64,000 nucleotides of DNA from Phaseolus vulgaris (taxonomy: Eukaryota; Streptophyta; Magnoliopsida; Fabales; Fabaceae). Both the position numbers and the translations under genes were made by a program. Positions 60,001 to 64,000 of this stretch are shown here, in pieces (the stretch's first letter is position 1; each line of letters begins with the position of its first letter). A model generated the notes under the pieces. That model was not told the origin of the DNA, searched no databases, and saw only the letters and a list, made by a program, of their open reading frames with translations. The stretch lies in assembly GCF_000499845.2 (NCBI RefSeq), contig NC_023754.2, positions 23,284,611-23,348,610 of the forward strand, in the 5' to 3' direction.

Positions 60001-61617
60001 TCATAATTTTAGGGGGATACTTTGTTCATTTCTGAAATAGTTTTCGGGGTCAACCTCAGTTTTAATCTTCACCAATGTATAGAAGTTGTTATGGAAATAC
60101 TTAATACCATAAACCTCTCCTTCGTGGTAGCTATTGTTATCATGATGATTGATACCAATGTCAAGGTCCCTGTAATTCAGAAAAGCTCTCCTTGGATTTT
60201 TGGACACAAAGGGGGTCATATAACTGTGTAACCTTCTAATCTGTGTTGTAAAGTTCTTGTCTGCAGCATATCCCGGTTCATCCCAATTAACAGAATATTC
60301 AATTTTGAACAGATTTCCTGCTCGGTGAGGAAATGCTGTAGCATTTGTTGAAATCTCGTTCATTCTTCCACCATATGGGTTGAAAACAATACTTGTTTCT
60401 CCCAACTCAATCATCCTTCTCCATATCCATTCTAACCCATCTCTGGAAATTGGAGTCTTCACATAATCAGATTTTCTTTTGAGGAACTTTGCTGAGTTGA
60501 GTTTTCTGTTAAGTAGAGCATTTGGGTGGGTACCATTTCGAAAACTAGCCCACCAAAGTGCAGACTCAATCCAACTCATTTCAATGCAATTCTCTTTGTT
60601 TAGACCCAAAATTGAAAACTCCTTGTCCAAAAGTGACACAAGATCATCTGCTCCTCCTAGAAACAAAGTCACAACCTCAGCTCTGATAGTTTTGTGCCTC
60701 CCTCCAACGTTTGAATTCACAGGCCGCAATTGCAGCCTCATGAAAAGCCTTTCATCCGTGTGTGGTGCAACTTGTTGCCACTGGACAACAAGATCAGTGG
60801 CATTTTGATCCAAAGTTTTCTCAACCCTAAAAACAGTAACAACTTCTGGCACAGGAACCAACTTAATCGTGTATGATAATATGACTCCAAAACTTGCTCC
60901 TCCACCTCCTCTTATGGCCCAGAATAGGTCTTCTCCCATAGTCTCCTTGTTGAGAATCCTACCTTTGACATCAACAATCTGAGCATCAATGATGTGATCA
61001 ATAGATAAGCCATATTTTCTCATCATATTGCCATACCCTCCTCCACTAAAATGACCACCAACACCAACAGTAGGACATACCCCTGCAGGAAAGCCATGAA
61101 CATCACTCTCCTCCCATATCCTATAATAAACTTCTCCAAGCGTGGCACCAGCTTGGACCACAGCAACCCCTTTTTGCACATCCACTGTAATGTTGCGGAG
61201 GTTGAACATGTCAAGCATGATGAAAGGTTCATCAGAGATGTATGAGAGACCCTCAAAGTCATGGCCACCACTTCTTATTTTAAGTTGAATATCGATGCCT
61301 TTGGCACAAATGACTGCTGTTTGGACATGATATTCTTGCAATGGTGTGACGATGATTAAGGGTTTTGGTGCAGAGGTGGTGTTCAACCGGGCGTTACGAA
61401 TGTATGCACGGAGAATGGAAGTATATGATGCGTTGGTTTGAGCAAACACTATGTTAGAGATGTTGGGAGAGTGAATATTGTTTCTTAGACAATCAACAAA
61501 AGCTCCATACACTGAGTCTGTTGGGGAAGCACAAGAGGTGTGTGAAAGCAGAAGAACAATAACAAAAGGAAGCATGGAAGCCATGGAAATGGTGGCCAAA
61601 GGATTTGGTTTTTCCAT
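60001..61617 (-). CDS. BBE-like FAD-linked oxidase
   Basis: Intronless gene for a 538-residue secreted BBE-like oxidase, the only intact member of the cluster on the - strand. The start at 61617 gives a ten-residue polar stretch before the hydrophobic core; an internal Met (MASML, 61584) would give a more typical signal peptide and may be the real start. His119 (GGHDFEG) and Cys181 (GVCPTVG) fit bicovalent FAD; Val184 is the oxidase-type gatekeeper. NPYGGRM and NYFRNEQSIP are present. GGHFSGGGYG replaces the usual GGHISGGGYG. Sequence style (TPLQEYHVQ, IWEES) places it with the 52793 gene. Confidence 0.93.
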   Translation of the reverse strand: MEKPNPLATISMASMLPFVIVLLLSHTSCASPTDSVYGAFVDCLRNNIHSPNISNIVFAQTNASYTSILRAYIRNARLNTTSAPKPLIIVTPLQEYHVQTAVICAKGIDIQLKIRSGGHDFEGLSYISDEPFIMLDMFNLRNITVDVQKGVAVVQAGATLGEVYYRIWEESDVHGFPAGVCPTVGVGGHFSGGGYGNMMRKYGLSIDHIIDAQIVDVKGRILNKETMGEDLFWAIRGGGGASFGVILSYTIKLVPVPEVVTVFRVEKTLDQNATDLVVQWQQVAPHTDERLFMRLQLRPVNSNVGGRHKTIRAEVVTLFLGGADDLVSLLDKEFSILGLNKENCIEMSWIESALWWASFRNGTHPNALLNRKLNSAKFLKRKSDYVKTPISRDGLEWIWRRMIELGETSIVFNPYGGRMNEISTNATAFPHRAGNLFKIEYSVNWDEPGYAADKNFTTQIRRLHSYMTPFVSKNPRRAFLNYRDLDIGINHHDNNSYHEGEVYGIKYFHNNFYTLVKIKTEVDPENYFRNEQSIPLKL

Positions 61618-61983
61618 GGTGGTGGTTCATACGTTTCTGAAGAGTAGGTGAAATGAAATAGTACAGGCCAAGTATGGTTGTATCGAAAGAGACACAAAGT
61701 TGGGATTTGGGAGGCATTAGAACAAGGTTTTAAATGATCGAAAGTTTTTTTGGCTTCACTGTTTCATAATTTTTGACGATAAAATTTAGTGACCATACAT
61801 TTCTGGAGGGACACTATGATGAAGATTCTTCTTTGAGCTTTGCCGTTTTCTCAGCCGGCGCATACAGAACAAGCTAGTTAAAATATTCCTCAGCTGAAGT
61901 TTAACCAAAACTAAAAACAACACAGGAAACTCGAACATTAATATAGAGCAGTCTCAAATATACTACATGTTAATATTGGGAGC
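61618..61983. other. Upstream region of the 60001 gene
   Basis: This presumably holds the promoter of the - strand BBE-like gene. No clear TATA box or repeat stands out. Confidence 0.5.
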
Positions 61984-62382
61984 TCCACTTATATGGCCAC
62001 CGGCACCAACAGTGGGACACACTCCTTCAGGGAAGCCATGAACTTTACTCTTCTCCCAGATCCTATAATAAACCTCGTCCAATGCGACTCCACCTTGGAC
62101 CACTGCAACCTCATTTTTGACGTTGATGGTGACTTCTCTAAGCTTGAACATGTCGAGGATGATAAAGGGTTCCTTGGAGACCTAGGAGATACCCTCGTTG
62201 GACAGTTAGAAGAAGAAGAGCAAAAGAGAGATAAGCCAAACAAGGTTACGCCATTGTCATTGTCATTGGCTCTTTAGTGTCATTGGCTCTTTAGTGTCAT
62301 TGGCACACACCTATGCAAACCACGACATCTATAGAAAACAGAACAATAGAAAATGGAAAATAACAACAGTAGAAGGAGAATT
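61984..62382 (-). pseudogene. Truncated BBE-like relic, copy of the 57767 gene
   Basis: Reading leftward from about 62382, the sequence follows the leader of the 57767 gene (CTCCTTCTA, TCTATAGAT, GGTTTGCATAGGTGTGTG) and then its start region (ATGACAATGGCG), where a TAA follows at once. After TCTAACTGTC the match jumps about 300 bases ahead to CTCCTAGGTCTCCAAGGA, so the rest of the signal peptide, the N-terminus and the FAD histidine are deleted. It continues through MFKLREVT to GVCPTVGAGGHISG and stops near 61984. A 17-base unit (CTCTTTAGTGTCATTGG on +) is duplicated at 62270-62303. It lies inverted relative to its parent and cannot encode an enzyme. Confidence 0.88.
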
Positions 62383-64000
62383 TGAAGGGTATTCAGAAAA
62401 TTGGAACTGAAAAACAGCTATAACATTGAGTGAGGAAAGAAGAAGTGTAACAGTATGTATGAAATAGGATAACTGATTACAGGGAGAGGCTTGGATCTTG
62501 CTTAAAAGAAGTGAATATTGAGACGAATGTATTGGAGATTGATATCTGTTGGGATCTATTTCAGAGATACTCATGGAGCAAAACACTAATCTAGTAATAG
62601 TATAGGTAAAAGAATCATAAATCTGAAGGTGTTAGTCATAAGAAGATACCACTGCATACAATATCATCGTTTGAAGTGCAGTAAAATCTGTAACAGAGAT
62701 GTGAATTGAGGAGGGGAGCATAAGAACTTACGGAAGACTATCTGTAAGGAACTCTACTAACTGCGACTGCGTCTGTTATATGTTTAGTTTTCATGATCAA
62801 TTGTCTAATATTCTCTCCTTATGTCTAGGAATGGAAAGTGGGGGCAACATAGAGCAACTAAAGGTGTAGTTTAAGTACTTAATTGACTGAACACTGTTAA
62901 ACTACTATAACGGTGGTAGCTGAATGCGAGTGGGTAAGTGTTGTACATAATAATGCAAGATTTTTGGTAAGTAATGAACAGAAGTGCAGTAGTTGGCTGA
63001 AGGAGGATCTATAACATCAGTAGGTAGTGAGGGGTACATGGAACTTGTGTGCTTGTTGTTTAGGTTTTATGCAGGTTAACATGATCTACTAGCAACAAAA
63101 TGGAAGTTGAATAAAAAATGAGAAAATGCAGTGAAGCGAAGGAAGAAGGGAGAAGTGTGGACAATGAGTAAGATTACTTAACACCCTAAAATTGAGGTCT
63201 GAATATGGACACAAATATCTCTATGAACCCAATATTTTAACCATGTTTATTTTATTTTTAATTTAAAAGTATTATTATATTATTATACTCAAATAAATCT
63301 GTTTTACTTTTTCAGAGTCTAGTAATCTCTTCCATATCTCTAATACGAATTTAGTTGAGAAAGTATGGTAATACATGTGGGAGTGACAACTTAAGACCTA
63401 AATATGAAAAATTCTGCACTAAATATTGTAAATAAGTTGGAGTAATCCAAATACTCTATCATAGACATATAATAATATTTACTAATAAAAAAAACTATTT
63501 TGTAAGAAAATATGTACTATTTTATCAAAATTGTCTTTGAACATAATAATTCTAAAATAACTCATAATAACTTCTACAAGAGTATAAACTAAAATCATAT
63601 TCATATATATATTAATTTACAATTTTATTACTTTTTTAACTACATAAAACATCAGTGTCTTTCGTAAATCATATATCTTATTAAAACAATTATTTCCTCA
63701 ACAAAATTCACAACTCAACCAACAAATTTCAGAGGTTCCATTTTGATAGGTACTCATCTAAAAAATATTACTTTTTAGTAGAAACATTTGTTAATTTTTT
63801 AAGTACAGGGAGGAGAATGAATTCAAATGTATACAGGTTTTCTTATTTACCATTTGAATTCATTCTTCCATTTATTGGTTATTTTATGCACTTTTAATCA
63901 TATTTATTTTAATTTTTTTAATAAATATAATATAAAATTTAATCTTTTAAAAAATATGATATGTATATACGTTTCTGTAAAATAAAAAAATATTTTATTA
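62383..64000. other. Intergenic to window end
   Basis: No gene is recognised. The first 800 bases are of average composition without long frames. The last 800 bases are strongly AT-rich. Any further BBE-like member would lie outside the window. Confidence 0.6.

Overview
The window is AT-rich nuclear DNA of a dicot plant. Genes are split by GT-AG introns or belong to intronless plant families, plant Ty1/copia and Mutator-like transposons are present, and long AT-rich spacers lie between genes. The style of the repeats (a Mutator-type terminus beginning GGTTTAATTAC, a TRIM element) suggests a legume, possibly of the bean/cowpea group. That placement is an inference from memory, not a search.

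Layout. Two blocks of berberine-bridge-enzyme-like (BBE-like) FAD oxidase genes bracket three unrelated genes. Left block, all + strand: a frameshifted copy (2460-4086), an intact copy (7051-8673) and an intact copy with an unusual hydrophobic tail (15879-17561). A 4.9-kb Ty1/copia element (8681-13602, - strand) sits seven bases past the stop codon of the second copy. Middle: a five-exon GH31 alpha-glucosidase (20748-24773, +); a Mutator-like element with 364-base inverted repeats and a 9-base target duplication (25911-29447), carrying a damaged GRF zinc-finger gene; a 14-exon gene for a mitochondrial NDUFAF7/MidA-type methyltransferase (29676-38789, +), whose ninth intron holds a TRIM inside an LTR of a second retroelement; and a wall-associated-kinase-like receptor kinase (40928-43565, -). 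Right block: intact BBE-like genes at 52793-54421 (+), 57767-59371 (+) and 60001-61617 (-), then a truncated relic (61984-62382, -) that matches the 57767 gene including its leader.

How they work together. All five intact BBE-like proteins have a signal peptide, the histidine and cysteine that would bind FAD bicovalently, and a valine at the oxygen-gatekeeper position, so they look like secreted H2O2-producing oxidases. The left three share one sequence style and the right three another, which points to an old split followed by local duplication. The GH31 enzyme also appears secreted, and the kinase has a galacturonan-binding-type ectodomain, so apoplastic carbohydrate chemistry is a common theme, but a functional link is only inference. 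The mitochondrial methyltransferase looks like an unrelated housekeeping neighbour.

I did not find a clearly new biological system. The most interesting points are the nested transposons, the GRF-zinc-finger cargo, the fresh frameshift in the first BBE-like copy, the tail of the third copy, and the competing splice donors in the kinase gene. No RNA genes or CRISPR arrays were recognised.
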